A DNA stretch of 64,000 bases from Variovorax paradoxus. GTDB taxonomy: Bacteria > Pseudomonadota > Gammaproteobacteria > Burkholderiales > Burkholderiaceae_C. Positions 49,701-57,836 of this stretch are shown piece by piece (positions within the stretch are counted from its first letter, which is position 1; each line of letters opens with the position of its first letter). The stretch covers positions 1,550,001 to 1,614,000 of the forward strand of contig CP063166.1 in NCBI GenBank assembly GCA_016806145.1. Reading direction: 5' to 3'. The notes below the pieces were generated by a model. The model saw nothing but the letters and a program-made list of their open reading frames with translations. It ran no database searches and was not told the origin of the DNA. Both the position numbers and the translations under genes were made by a program.

Positions 49701-50227
49701 CGTTCGATGCAGGCGGCGCGCGTCGCGGCGTCGGCCGCCATCCAGTGGCCGCGGAACTGCCACAGCGAACTCGCGGGCTGGCCCCAGAAGGAATGGGCGC
49801 CATCGTCGGGTGGCGCATCCTGGCGCAGCGGCTTGTGGCCGATACGTTCGCGGCGCCAGCGCGCCGCATGCAGCAGCGCGTCGAAGGCCGTGTCGAGGCC
49901 GTGCTGCAGCACCAGCCAGTGCACCAGCGCCTCGGCCGGCTCGTCGCGGCCGGTGTAGGCCTGCTCGCGGAAGCGCGCGATCATCAGGCCCAGCAGCCGC
50001 GTGTCGGCCGCGTCCATCGCGGCCTCGAGCCAGCCGCGCGTGGCGGGCGAGCGCACTTCGAAGGGCTCGGGCAGCAGCGCGTCGACCGCGTACTCGTTGC
50101 ACTTGTCGAGCACGCGCTTGCGCAGCGTGGGCAAGGTCGAGGCCTTGGGCGGCGGCTTCGCGCCGGGTTCGCCGGGCGGCAGCGCGTTCTGGAGTTCCGG
50201 TGGCAGCACGAGCGGCGCCGCGCTCAT
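46793..50227 (-). CDS. DUF4132 protein without WGR domain, YehI paralogue
   Basis: A 1144-residue protein. The middle (about 150–750) is a long run of alanine/leucine-rich helices that look like HEAT-type repeats. The C-terminal third is DUF4132 and can be aligned with the next gene: ELEDRIAPDLGLDERGGLLL, FGPRQFHVGFDEAL, FADYELIQPFEQL. It lacks the WGR domain found at the N-terminus of the upstream paralogue. Tandem duplication of a yehI-type gene is the simplest explanation. Its start lies 62 bases after that gene; the first 14 bases of this gene (ATGAGCGCGGCGCC) also occur around the upstream gene's stop codon. Confidence 0.85.
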   Translation of the reverse strand: MSAAPLVLPPELQNALPPGEPGAKPPPKASTLPTLRKRVLDKCNEYAVDALLPEPFEVRSPATRGWLEAAMDAADTRLLGLMIARFREQAYTGRDEPAEALVHWLVLQHGLDTAFDALLHAARWRRERIGHKPLRQDAPPDDGAHSFWGQPASSLWQFRGHWMAADAATRAACIERLRALDPQLPLAARARFAIALPEWRPRARQLFEQATPEQLERCGPWLRWAAGLPLAEVAGDGMRLLDQPSMLALLLREHGEALLPLLLDLGARQRSVAVAWTLAAFDTPEAAEALARMTAADAACAKALGWVAGERPERCFLALAQVLEDGGLPKAGAARLVPQLKTLAGTLGERLPALLPALPAAVRRQLGAVADQSGSAPEAFAERARWPAVLADPPWARRAADAAPPLVLAGLPVLEVPPEEDWGDEVRQDWIDRDTPYVYRQPMEAERAIGERLREWTPERVAALHTQPPRELERFIADWQRVHDDAAPDRRQYGNFIAVQAAWFLPPATGLAFWNAVGSGKEAPRAGGFVARFGSAALPGLLQALANDGDEYFVARFIGATQLAPFMAQALARRPTRRAQARQWLVRFAPHGAAGLLPAVLGPEGEARQQARAALRAMAALGQAEALRATARRHDDPAVAAAVDALLAEDPLRDFPSRIHARSKLPTFWQPAGWRKPRLRDDGLALPDEALQPLGLMLSFAADLPQGYAGLDAVRAACEPQSLADFGWDVCESWEAAGAGAPGNWALRALGLVGTDDTARRLGALVRRWSAPGAGGTATRIGWVLEALARLGSDVALMQLDAIARKNRIATVRHAAAEKLAQAAAERGLSADELEDRIAPDLGLDERGGLLLDFGPRQFHVGFDEALVPFVRESVEGRPGARLASAPRPRASDDAERAATAAERFKALKQDAATVAAQQPLRLERAMRTGRGWPVEDFRRFIAGHPLMRHLAERLVWGVSEGGRDARGLTLLRAAFRVSAEGEWVDADEVPQTLDDGAAARIVVAHPLQLSAAQIAAFAQQFADYELIQPFEQLHRAVHAPREDERTLTALTRWSGRIARPGPLWALESRGWLRGRGGGGAYDHAWQGLGGGRALSLRFGPGLDNAGAGEDQTLDVLHHGHPFCELDPIVFSEAVRDIDALGAR

Positions 50228-50288
50228 TCGAAGACCTTCGTGCTTCGCACTGCGGTGCGGGCTTGCTTGGGGCTACCCGGCGCCGCGC

Positions 50289-53200
50289 TCATGCCCTCAG
50301 TCCCTCCATGTCGCGGATCAGCTCGCTGGCCGAGATCGGATCGAGCTGGTCCAGCGTCTCGGCGTTCTGCATGTTGCCCCAGCCCGAGGGCTTGCCGACC
50401 TGCACCTCGCCGAGCTTCTGCTCGGGGTACTCGTCGACCATGCCGACGATGATGCCGGGGTCGAGGTAGAGCTCGATCACGCGGCTCGGGCCCAGCGGCT
50501 TGGTGAAGTACCAGATGCCGCCACCGTCCTGCGCCTCGCCGCGGCGCCAGCCCTTGTTGACCAGGCCCAGCACGCGGCCCGTGGGCACGGTGGCGTCCTT
50601 CCAGCGCTCGAGCTTCTGGCTCTTCTTCTCGTCCTCGGTCAGCACGTAGGTGTCGCGGCCGATCTGCGCGAAGGGCTGCAGCAGCTCGTAGTCGGCGAAC
50701 ACCTGGCCGAAGGCGCCCGCGTCGGCAGGCGAGATCTCGAGCGCATGCGGCACGCCGATGCGGATGTCCTCGCCCGCGGGCAGTTCGAAGGGATCGTCCT
50801 CGGCGGTGGTGAAGCTGCCGTCCTCGGCAACGCGGAAGCACGCCAGCAGCTCGCCGCCGTAGCTGGCTTCGCCCTGCACGCGGTAGGCGCCCCAGATCAG
50901 CCGCTGCACCAGGTGGCGCACCAGCGGATGCTCGACCAGGAAGGTGCGGAACACCTCGGGCGTCCAGCGCCGGCGCGCGCACATCGCGACCTCGAGCCGC
51001 AGCAGCTGCTGGCTCGCGATGGTGCGCACGTCCTTCTTGAGCAGCTTGAAGCGTTCGACCGCCTCCTTGCTCTTCTCGGCGTCGTCGGTCTTCTTGGGCT
51101 TGGGCAGGTCGGACAGGCGCGCGCCGTCGACGCCATCGGCGCGCTCGCGCACATAGGGCTTGAGCGCCTCGTCGAAGCCGACCTTGAAGCTGCGCGGCCC
51201 GAAGTCCAGCAGCAGGGTGCCCTGTTCGTCGAGGCCGAGGTCGGGCGCGAGCCGGTCCTCGAGCTCCTCGGTCGAGAGGCCGCGCGCCTCGGCGATCGTG
51301 TCGATCTTCTCGCGCGCGCGGTCCTGCAGGCCCTTGAACTTCACCTTCTGCGCGATGCCGTTGAGCAGCATCAGCGCCACGTCGGAACCGATGCCGGCCA
51401 GCACGTCGAGGCCGGTGACGGCGCGCGCATGCGCGGCCTCGCCAGGCCAGGCGCGGATGAAGGGCGTGAGCCGGCGCGCCGTGTCGTCGTTGCCGAGGAA
51501 ACCGAGCACCGTGAGCGCCCAGCCTTCCTTGCTCGGGCCGCCGGCCTCGAGCCAGGCGCTGAACGCGTCCCAGGCGAAGTCGGCCAGCGACTCGGGTGCA
51601 CAGGCCTCCTTGACCACCGCGATGCCGCCGTAGACCTCCTCGTTGGTCGGGAAGGTGAACATCTGGCCCAGGTGGTCGAGCGCCTCGTCGGGCAGCGCCT
51701 TGCCGTTGCGCAGCACCGGCCGGCGCCAGCCGCGCGGCTGCCAGAACTCGGGCAGCTTCGCGCGCTTGGTGGGGAAGCGGTCGAGCGGGCTTTCCTCGAG
51801 CACGGCGCGCAGCGCCTGCACCACCTCGTCCTTGCCGTAGCGGCCGGCGACCTCGAGCAGCAGCTCGGCATGGCCCTCGGCCTGCAGCAGGCGCAGCGCC
51901 GAGCCCGCCACGTCGCGCGCCTCGCCGGCCTTGCCGAGCGCGGTCGCGATCAGGCCGCAGGCCGCGTGCTCGGGATACCTGAGCAGCCAGTCGCGGCCGG
52001 CCTGGCGCGCGGTCTTGAGCTTGGCGAAGGCGCGCGCGGCCGGTGCCGCGAGTTCCACCGCGCCGTAGTTCAGCGCCAGCTGCAGGTTCTCGCCGGGCTT
52101 GGCGCGCACCACCGACAGCAGCCCCGGCAGCGCGGGCAGGCCGAAGTTCGCCATCACGAAATCGGCGCCCTGCGTCTCTGCCTGGCCGGCCACCGCGTTC
52201 CAGAACGGCACGCCGATCTCGGGCGGCAGCAGCGCCGCATAGCGCGCATCGAACCAGAAGAAGTAGTAGCGCTCCTGCTTGCGCGCGGCCAGCATGCCGC
52301 GCCAGGCGGCGATCAGCTTGCCCGCATCGCCGCCGCGGATGCCTTCGCGCGCGGTGTCGAGGATCGGGTCGCGCAGGCTCTCGAGCAGTTCCTTCTCGCG
52401 CGCCTCGCCGCGCTGGTGGATGTCCTGCAGCACGGCGGCGTCGGGCATGTCCTCGGCCTCGTAGGCGGCCTGCATCAGCTTCACCTGCTCCTCGTGCGCG
52501 AGCTTGCTGGCCTTGCTCTCGAAGCCCAGCTCCTTGAGCATCACCTGCACGTCGGTGCGCGCGGTCGCGAAGCGGTTGACCTGCCACGAGGTGCCGGGCC
52601 GCTGCGCTTCCTCGCGCGCGCCCGGCGCCCACTGCTCGACCGGCGCCAGCGCGAGCGGCTCGAGCGCGAGCACCGCGGCCGCCTTCTTCTGCACCTTGGC
52701 GAGCCAGGGCGGCGAGGCCAGCACGCCCGGCAGCTCGCTCGCCTCGGCGACCTCGCTCGGGCCCGACAGCAGCGCGAGCTGGCGGTCGATCGCGCCCTGC
52801 GCGCCGGCATCGAGCCAGGGCCGCAGGCCGTCGACCAGGCCGCCATGCGCGCGCAGCAGCCGCGTGAGGCTGGGCGTGAGCAGGCCCGCGTCCTTGCCGC
52901 CGGCCGCCACCAGCCGCGCCAGCGCGACGATGGCGGCCTGCGGCCAGCGGTCCACCGCGAGCGACAGCCGCGCCAGCGCCGCCTTCGAACCGCTCGCGAC
53001 CTTGGCGAGCGCCGCCACCGCCTCGGGCGTGCCGATGGCCGCGAGCGTCTCGCCCGCGTGTTCCTCGGCCGCGCCGCGTTCGAGCAGCGCCACGGCCTCG
53101 GTGCCGCGCTCGAGCAGCGCGGTGGCCGTCATCTTGTAGTGGCCCCAGAAGCCGCTCGAATAGCTGAGCCGCACCTTCGCGGCCTGCGCGGCGGCGGCGG

Positions 53201-54575
53201 CATCGGTGATGGTCAGCAGCAGCCAGTGCAAGGTCTCGCCGCTGTCCTTCTCGCCGGCCAGGCGCAGCGCGAGCGCGTTCGAGAGTTCGGGCCGCTCGGG
53301 CAGCAGCAGCGCCGCCAGCGGCTGGCGGCTCGGATGCAGCGAGGGCAGCGCGGCCTCGATCAGGTCGGCGCACTGCTGCCACTCGGCCTCGGGCGCGGTC
53401 GAGAGCTGCTCGCGCAGCACTTCCTCGGCATCGCCCACGGCGCCGTACCAGCCGTGGTTGACCGCATGGCCGGGGTTGCTCGAGAAATGGCTGCGCCACT
53501 TCTTGGCCTGCTGGTCGTAGCTGCCCTCCACCTGCAGGCGCAGCGCCGACAGATAGACCTCGATCGCGCCGGCCAGTCCGTACTGCGCGACCAGGTACTG
53601 GATCAGGAACACAACAGAGCCGGCCTTGTCGCGGCGCGTGTTGTGGTCCATGAAGGCCAACAGCAATGCATCGGCTTCGGCATCGGGCGCGGGCGCGACG
53701 GGCTTGTCGCGCGCGAGCATGCGTTCGGCCGCGGGCCGCAGCGCGGCATCGGTCGCGGCCATGTCCAGCGGCAGCTCGAGGTCGTTGCAGGCCCGCTTCC
53801 AGGCCTGCGCGAGGTCGAGCACCGGACGGGTCGAGGGGAAGCGCCGCGAGGCATAGGCGAACTCGCGCGTCTGCGACGTGATGCGCAGCGGCGCGCCCTG
53901 CGCGAGCCAGGGCGGCGCGCCTTCGGCCACGGGCTGGGCCGGCACCTCGCTGCGCGCGGTGGCCGTGCGCTGCGCCAGTTCGCGTGCCGCATCCTTCGCC
54001 TTCTCGCGCACCTCGGCGGTGGTGCCCCAGCCCGACAGCAGGCCATGGGACTTGAGCTCCTCGAAGGCCATCGTGGCGCCTTGCTCGCTCACGCCGTACT
54101 GGCGCTTGAGCGCGGCGGCCGAGAACTTGTCGCCGCTCTTGACGCTGCCGTCCTCGATCGCGATGCGCACGGCCTCGACGACGCGCTCGCACTGGCTGTC
54201 GAGGCTTTCGCTCGCGACGGGCGGCGGTGCCGGCGTGGCGGGTGCGGTGGCGACTGGTGCCTGCACCGGTGCCTGGGCGGGTGCGGCGGCAGGCGCCGCG
54301 GCGGGTGCGGCAGCCGGCGCTTCCGCCTTCGGTTTGACCTCGGTCTTGCCGATGCTCGCATCGGCGCTCACGCCGACTTCCTTGTAGCCCTTGCCGGTCT
54401 TCTCGCTCACCAGCTTGGTCAGCGCGGTGGCGGTCTTCGCGGCATCGGCGAAGGACTTGGTCTGGCTCTGGCCCGCGGTGCCAATGCGGCCCCAGCGGAT
54501 GTTGAGATCGTTCTCCGCCTGTTCCACTTCCCAGAACTTGCTGGCGGTTCCCTCGATCAGTTCAAAACGGCGCAT
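50289..54575 (-). CDS. yehI: WGR–DUF4132 protein, YehI-like
   Basis: A 1428-residue protein, the first gene of the operon. Residues 1–75 are a WGR domain (NIRWGRIGTAGQ, with WGR at 28–30). An Ala/Pro-rich linker (about 85–125), a short helical segment that may be a winged helix, long helical repeats, and a C-terminal DUF4132 domain (ELEDRLAPDLGLDEQGTLLL and onward) follow. E. coli YehI has the same WGR–DUF4132 layout at about 1200 residues. WGR domains bind nucleic acid ends in PARP proteins, so DNA or RNA contact is possible but unproven here. AGGAGG lies 11 bases before the ATG. Confidence 0.88.
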   Translation of the reverse strand: MRRFELIEGTASKFWEVEQAENDLNIRWGRIGTAGQSQTKSFADAAKTATALTKLVSEKTGKGYKEVGVSADASIGKTEVKPKAEAPAAAPAAAPAAAPAQAPVQAPVATAPATPAPPPVASESLDSQCERVVEAVRIAIEDGSVKSGDKFSAAALKRQYGVSEQGATMAFEELKSHGLLSGWGTTAEVREKAKDAARELAQRTATARSEVPAQPVAEGAPPWLAQGAPLRITSQTREFAYASRRFPSTRPVLDLAQAWKRACNDLELPLDMAATDAALRPAAERMLARDKPVAPAPDAEADALLLAFMDHNTRRDKAGSVVFLIQYLVAQYGLAGAIEVYLSALRLQVEGSYDQQAKKWRSHFSSNPGHAVNHGWYGAVGDAEEVLREQLSTAPEAEWQQCADLIEAALPSLHPSRQPLAALLLPERPELSNALALRLAGEKDSGETLHWLLLTITDAAAAAQAAKVRLSYSSGFWGHYKMTATALLERGTEAVALLERGAAEEHAGETLAAIGTPEAVAALAKVASGSKAALARLSLAVDRWPQAAIVALARLVAAGGKDAGLLTPSLTRLLRAHGGLVDGLRPWLDAGAQGAIDRQLALLSGPSEVAEASELPGVLASPPWLAKVQKKAAAVLALEPLALAPVEQWAPGAREEAQRPGTSWQVNRFATARTDVQVMLKELGFESKASKLAHEEQVKLMQAAYEAEDMPDAAVLQDIHQRGEAREKELLESLRDPILDTAREGIRGGDAGKLIAAWRGMLAARKQERYYFFWFDARYAALLPPEIGVPFWNAVAGQAETQGADFVMANFGLPALPGLLSVVRAKPGENLQLALNYGAVELAAPAARAFAKLKTARQAGRDWLLRYPEHAACGLIATALGKAGEARDVAGSALRLLQAEGHAELLLEVAGRYGKDEVVQALRAVLEESPLDRFPTKRAKLPEFWQPRGWRRPVLRNGKALPDEALDHLGQMFTFPTNEEVYGGIAVVKEACAPESLADFAWDAFSAWLEAGGPSKEGWALTVLGFLGNDDTARRLTPFIRAWPGEAAHARAVTGLDVLAGIGSDVALMLLNGIAQKVKFKGLQDRAREKIDTIAEARGLSTEELEDRLAPDLGLDEQGTLLLDFGPRSFKVGFDEALKPYVRERADGVDGARLSDLPKPKKTDDAEKSKEAVERFKLLKKDVRTIASQQLLRLEVAMCARRRWTPEVFRTFLVEHPLVRHLVQRLIWGAYRVQGEASYGGELLACFRVAEDGSFTTAEDDPFELPAGEDIRIGVPHALEISPADAGAFGQVFADYELLQPFAQIGRDTYVLTEDEKKSQKLERWKDATVPTGRVLGLVNKGWRRGEAQDGGGIWYFTKPLGPSRVIELYLDPGIIVGMVDEYPEQKLGEVQVGKPSGWGNMQNAETLDQLDPISASELIRDMEGLRA

Positions 54576-54899
54576 GGAAAGAAAATCCTCCTGGGGTTCG
54601 TCGATGAGCGGGCATCAAGAAGCGTTGCCGTACGCAAGCCTGGGGGCAGGATAGGCGCGCCATGTGAACACCGCGTGCAAGCGGCGCAGCGAAGGGCGCG
54701 GGGGTTCAAGACGCAGGCGCCCGATGGGCGTCCGGCAGTCGCATGCTGCGCGCCGGAGCGATCGGGAAAGGACAACGCATGGGCGCGATCATGCCCGCGG
54801 TGCACGCGCGCGTGCACCTCCAAAAGTCGCAAGGCCGCGTAGGGCGTCGGGAATGTACGAAGAAGGTCTGCGGTTCGCGCGCGGACGCCTCGAAAAAGC
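54576..54899. other. Upstream region of the yeh-type operon
   Basis: About 324 bases between the − strand SDR gene end and the − strand WGR–DUF4132 start. It should contain the operon promoter on the − strand. No −35/−10 pair good enough to call, no long hairpin and no credible small gene were found by eye. Confidence 0.5.
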
Positions 54900-55721
54900 T
54901 CAGGAAGGCGCGTGCGCGCTGCCCGGTTCCGCGATCCTGCGGTGCTGCTCGGCCAGCGCGGGCGAGGGCATCACGCGCGACAGCGCCACCTGCATCTTGT
55001 TGCGCCAGCCCGCGATCACGCCGCTCTCGCCCTTCATCAGCGCGTCGAAGCCCTCCTTCGCCACCTCGGCCGGATCGGCCTTGTCGGACTGCTGCCCCAC
55101 GCGCGTGTCGAGCATGTCGGCGCGCGCGAAGAAGTGGGTGTCGGTCACGCCGGGCATCAGGCAGGTCACGGTCACGCCGGTGTCCTTGAGCTCGTTGCGC
55201 AGCGCCATCGCGAAGGAATCGATGAAGGCCTTGGTGCCGTTGTAGACCGCCTGGAAGGCGCCGGGCTGGAAGCCCGCGATCGAGCCCGTGATGAGGATGC
55301 GGCCCTGGCCGCGCTCGCGCATCGCGCGGCCCACGCGCTGCACCAGGTAGAGCGTGCCGGTCACGTTGGTGTTGATCACGTGCTGCACGTCGTGGAACTC
55401 CTGGTCGAGGAAGCCATGGCCCAGGCCGTGGCCCGCGTTGGCGAACAGCACGTCGATCGGCCGGTCCTCGCAGGCCGCGAGCAGCGCGTCGACGCCGTCG
55501 CGCGTGGCGAAGTCCTCGCGCACCGCGAACACGCGCGCGCCCATCGCGCGCAACTCGGCTTCGGCCTGGGCCAGCGACTCGTCGGCGCCGATCAGCAGGT
55601 CGTAGCCATGTTCGGCCGCGCGCCGCGCGAGCTGGTAGCCGATGCCCGAGGAGGCGCCGGTCACCAGCGCGAGCGGGCGGCGTTCGGCGCCGGGGAACAC
55701 GTCGGGGGAGGGTGTCTGCAT
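54900..55721 (-). CDS. Short-chain dehydrogenase/reductase family oxidoreductase
   Basis: A 273-residue classical SDR. The cofactor motif VTGASSGIG is near residue 20, NAGHG marks the NNAG-type strand end, and the catalytic Ser and Tyr-x3-Lys are in ITGSIAGFQPGAFQAVYNGTK. The C-terminal extension (MKGESGVIAGWRNKMQVALS) is like the DltE/YqjQ-type SDRs that act on lipids or acyl ketones, but the substrate cannot be told. ATG 55721 has AGGAG six bases upstream; the much longer frame through the recJ region is a shadow. Confidence 0.88.
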   Translation of the reverse strand: MQTPSPDVFPGAERRPLALVTGASSGIGYQLARRAAEHGYDLLIGADESLAQAEAELRAMGARVFAVREDFATRDGVDALLAACEDRPIDVLFANAGHGLGHGFLDQEFHDVQHVINTNVTGTLYLVQRVGRAMRERGQGRILITGSIAGFQPGAFQAVYNGTKAFIDSFAMALRNELKDTGVTVTCLMPGVTDTHFFARADMLDTRVGQQSDKADPAEVAKEGFDALMKGESGVIAGWRNKMQVALSRVMPSPALAEQHRRIAEPGSAHAPS

Positions 55722-55918
55722 GCCGGTCTCCTGCGTTGCACCGCGTGGACGCTGCCGGAAATCGGCCGTGGCGCGCCGTGCATGGAGATCAGCGTAGAAG
55801 CCCCGCGCGCCTTCCATGTAGGAATGTGTACCGAGCGCGCGCCCGTCGAGGCGGGACGGCGCATGCAATTGCTTGCAGCGGAAACCCCGGCGTAACCTGT
55901 GGCCGAGGCTCGAGCGCT

Positions 55919-57640
55919 TCAGATTTCGGCGCCCTCGACCAGGAAGCGCACGCGCCGCACGCCCTGCCATTCGTCGGCGTCGAGCCGGAACGCCAGCTTC
56001 ACGCGCGGCGGCAGCGGGTCGGTGTGGCCGAACCAGATGCCGTCGATGGGCTGGCCCTGGTGGCGCAGCTTGAGCGCGAGGTGCCGCTCGCCGACCAGCC
56101 GCTGCGACACCACCTCGACCTCCTCGCTGAAGGTGGGCGGCGCGAAGCCCTGGCCCCAGACCTCGCGGTGCAGGGTGTCGATCAGGTCCACGCGCAGGTA
56201 CTCGCGCGAGATCGGGCCGTCGGTGTCGATACGGCGCGTGAGCGTGGCGGCATCGAGCCATTCGTCGGCCACCTGCGCGAGCGCGCGCTCGAAGGTCTGG
56301 AACTGCTCGCGCGCGACCGTGCAGCCGGCCGCCATCGCATGGCCGCCGAAGCGCAGCAGCACGCCCGGATGCCGCTTGGCGACGAGGTCCAGCGCATCGC
56401 GCAGGTGGAAGCCCGGAATCGAGCGGCCCGAGCCCTTGAGCTCGTGCTCCTTGCCGGGCGCGCCGCTGGCCGCGAACACGAAGGTGGGCCGGTGGAAGCG
56501 CTCCTTGATGCGCGAGGCCACGATGCCGACCACGCCCTCGTGGAAGTCGGCATCGAACACGCTGATGGCCGCGGGCACCGTCTCGATGCCTTCGCCGTCC
56601 ACGGTGAACAGCGACTCGGCCAGGAGCAGCGCCTGGTCGCGCATGCCGCCCTCGATGTCGCGCCGCTCGCGGTTGATGCCGTCGAGCAGGCGCGCGAGCT
56701 CGTCGGCGCGGGCGGCATCCTCGGTCAGCAGGCATTCGATGCCCAGCGTCATGTCGGCCAGCCGGCCGGCTGCATTGATGCGCGGGCCGAGCGCGAAGCC
56801 GAAGTCGAAGGTGGTGGCCGCGGCGGCCACGCGGCCCGCGGCCTTGAACAGCGCCGACACGCCCGCGGGCATGGCGCCCGCGCGGATGCGGCGCAGGCCC
56901 TGCGCCACCAGCCGGCGGTTGTTGGCGTCGAGCTTCACCACGTCAGCCACGGTGCCCAGCGCCACCAGCGGCAGCAGCGCGTCGAGCTTGGGCTGCGTCG
57001 CCACGTCGAACACGCCGCGCCGGCGCAACTCGGAGCGCAGCGCGAGCAGCACGTAGAACATCACACCGACGCCGGCGATGCACTTGCTCTCGAAGCCGCA
57101 GTCGGGATGGTTGGGATTCACCAGCACGTCGGCGATCGGCAGCTCGGGGCCGGGCAGGTGGTGGTCGGTCACCAGCACCTGCAGGCCGCGCGCCTTGGCC
57201 GCGGCCACGCCGTCGACGCTGGCGATGCCGTTGTCGACGGTGATCAGCATGTCGGCGCCGCTCGCGGCCACGCGCTCGGCGATCGGCGGCGTGAGGCCGT
57301 AGCCGTCGACCACGCGGTCGGGCACGAGGTAGCTCACGTTCTTCGCGCCCAGCAGGCGCAGGCCGCGCACGCCGACCGCGCAGGCGGTGGCACCGTCGCA
57401 GTCGTAGTCGGCAACGATGCACAGGCGCTTGTCGGCGGCCATCGCGTCGGCCAGCAGCACCGCGGCCTCCTGCGTGCCGCGCAGGGTGTCGGGCGGCAGC
57501 AGGCGTGCCAGGCCGTCGTCGAGCTCGTCCTTGGCGCTGACGCCGCGCGCGGCGAACAGCCGGGCCAGCAGCGGATGCACGCCGGCCTGCTCGAGCGCCC
57601 AGGCGCTGCGCGGGGGAATGTCGCGGGGGTGGATCTTCAT
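55919..57640 (-). CDS. recJ: Single-stranded-DNA-specific exonuclease RecJ
   Basis: A 573-residue DHH-family nuclease that digests single-stranded DNA 5' to 3' in repair and recombination. The motifs are VADYDCDGATA (Asp78, Asp80, Asp82) and TDHHLP (Asp159, His160, His161), then VNPNHPDC and the DHHA1 motif with RFGGHAMAAGCTV. The length fits the family. It precedes, on the same strand, no obvious partner; upstream on the − strand is the RpfE-like gene, an arrangement also known from the Xanthomonas recJ–rpfE region. Confidence 0.96.
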   Translation of the reverse strand: MKIHPRDIPPRSAWALEQAGVHPLLARLFAARGVSAKDELDDGLARLLPPDTLRGTQEAAVLLADAMAADKRLCIVADYDCDGATACAVGVRGLRLLGAKNVSYLVPDRVVDGYGLTPPIAERVAASGADMLITVDNGIASVDGVAAAKARGLQVLVTDHHLPGPELPIADVLVNPNHPDCGFESKCIAGVGVMFYVLLALRSELRRRGVFDVATQPKLDALLPLVALGTVADVVKLDANNRRLVAQGLRRIRAGAMPAGVSALFKAAGRVAAAATTFDFGFALGPRINAAGRLADMTLGIECLLTEDAARADELARLLDGINRERRDIEGGMRDQALLLAESLFTVDGEGIETVPAAISVFDADFHEGVVGIVASRIKERFHRPTFVFAASGAPGKEHELKGSGRSIPGFHLRDALDLVAKRHPGVLLRFGGHAMAAGCTVAREQFQTFERALAQVADEWLDAATLTRRIDTDGPISREYLRVDLIDTLHREVWGQGFAPPTFSEEVEVVSQRLVGERHLALKLRHQGQPIDGIWFGHTDPLPPRVKLAFRLDADEWQGVRRVRFLVEGAEI

Positions 57641-57710
57641 ATCAGTTGTTCACGTTGCCGAGCGCCCCCGCGTCGCATGACACGGTGAATCCGAAGACGG
57701 GAGCGGGCTT

Positions 57711-57820
57711 CCGGACGCAGAGGACGCGAAGGTTGCGCGAAGGACGCAAAAGGAATGCAAGAAAAATTTTGAATTTCTCTTTCGCGCCCTTTGCGAAATC
57801 TTCGCGTCCTCTGCGTCCGG
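57711..57820. repeat. Palindromic intergenic repeat, copy 2
   Basis: The same perfect 21-bp arms as copy 1, at 57711–57731 and 57800–57820, with imperfect pairing between them. It lies between recJ and the RpfE-like gene. Confidence 0.93.
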
Positions 57821-57836
57821 CTGTTGGCGTTTCATT

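Noticed and set aside
50001..54842. Very long + strand frame (over 1600 codons) opposite the DUF4132 genes
   Set aside because: Shadow of the − strand genes in very GC-rich DNA: no recognisable domain, extreme Arg/Ala/Gly/His content, while the − strand frame shows WGR and DUF4132 motifs. The other long + strand frames at 39646–41943, 42147–44294, 43109–44710 and 46865–48988 are rejected for the same reason.
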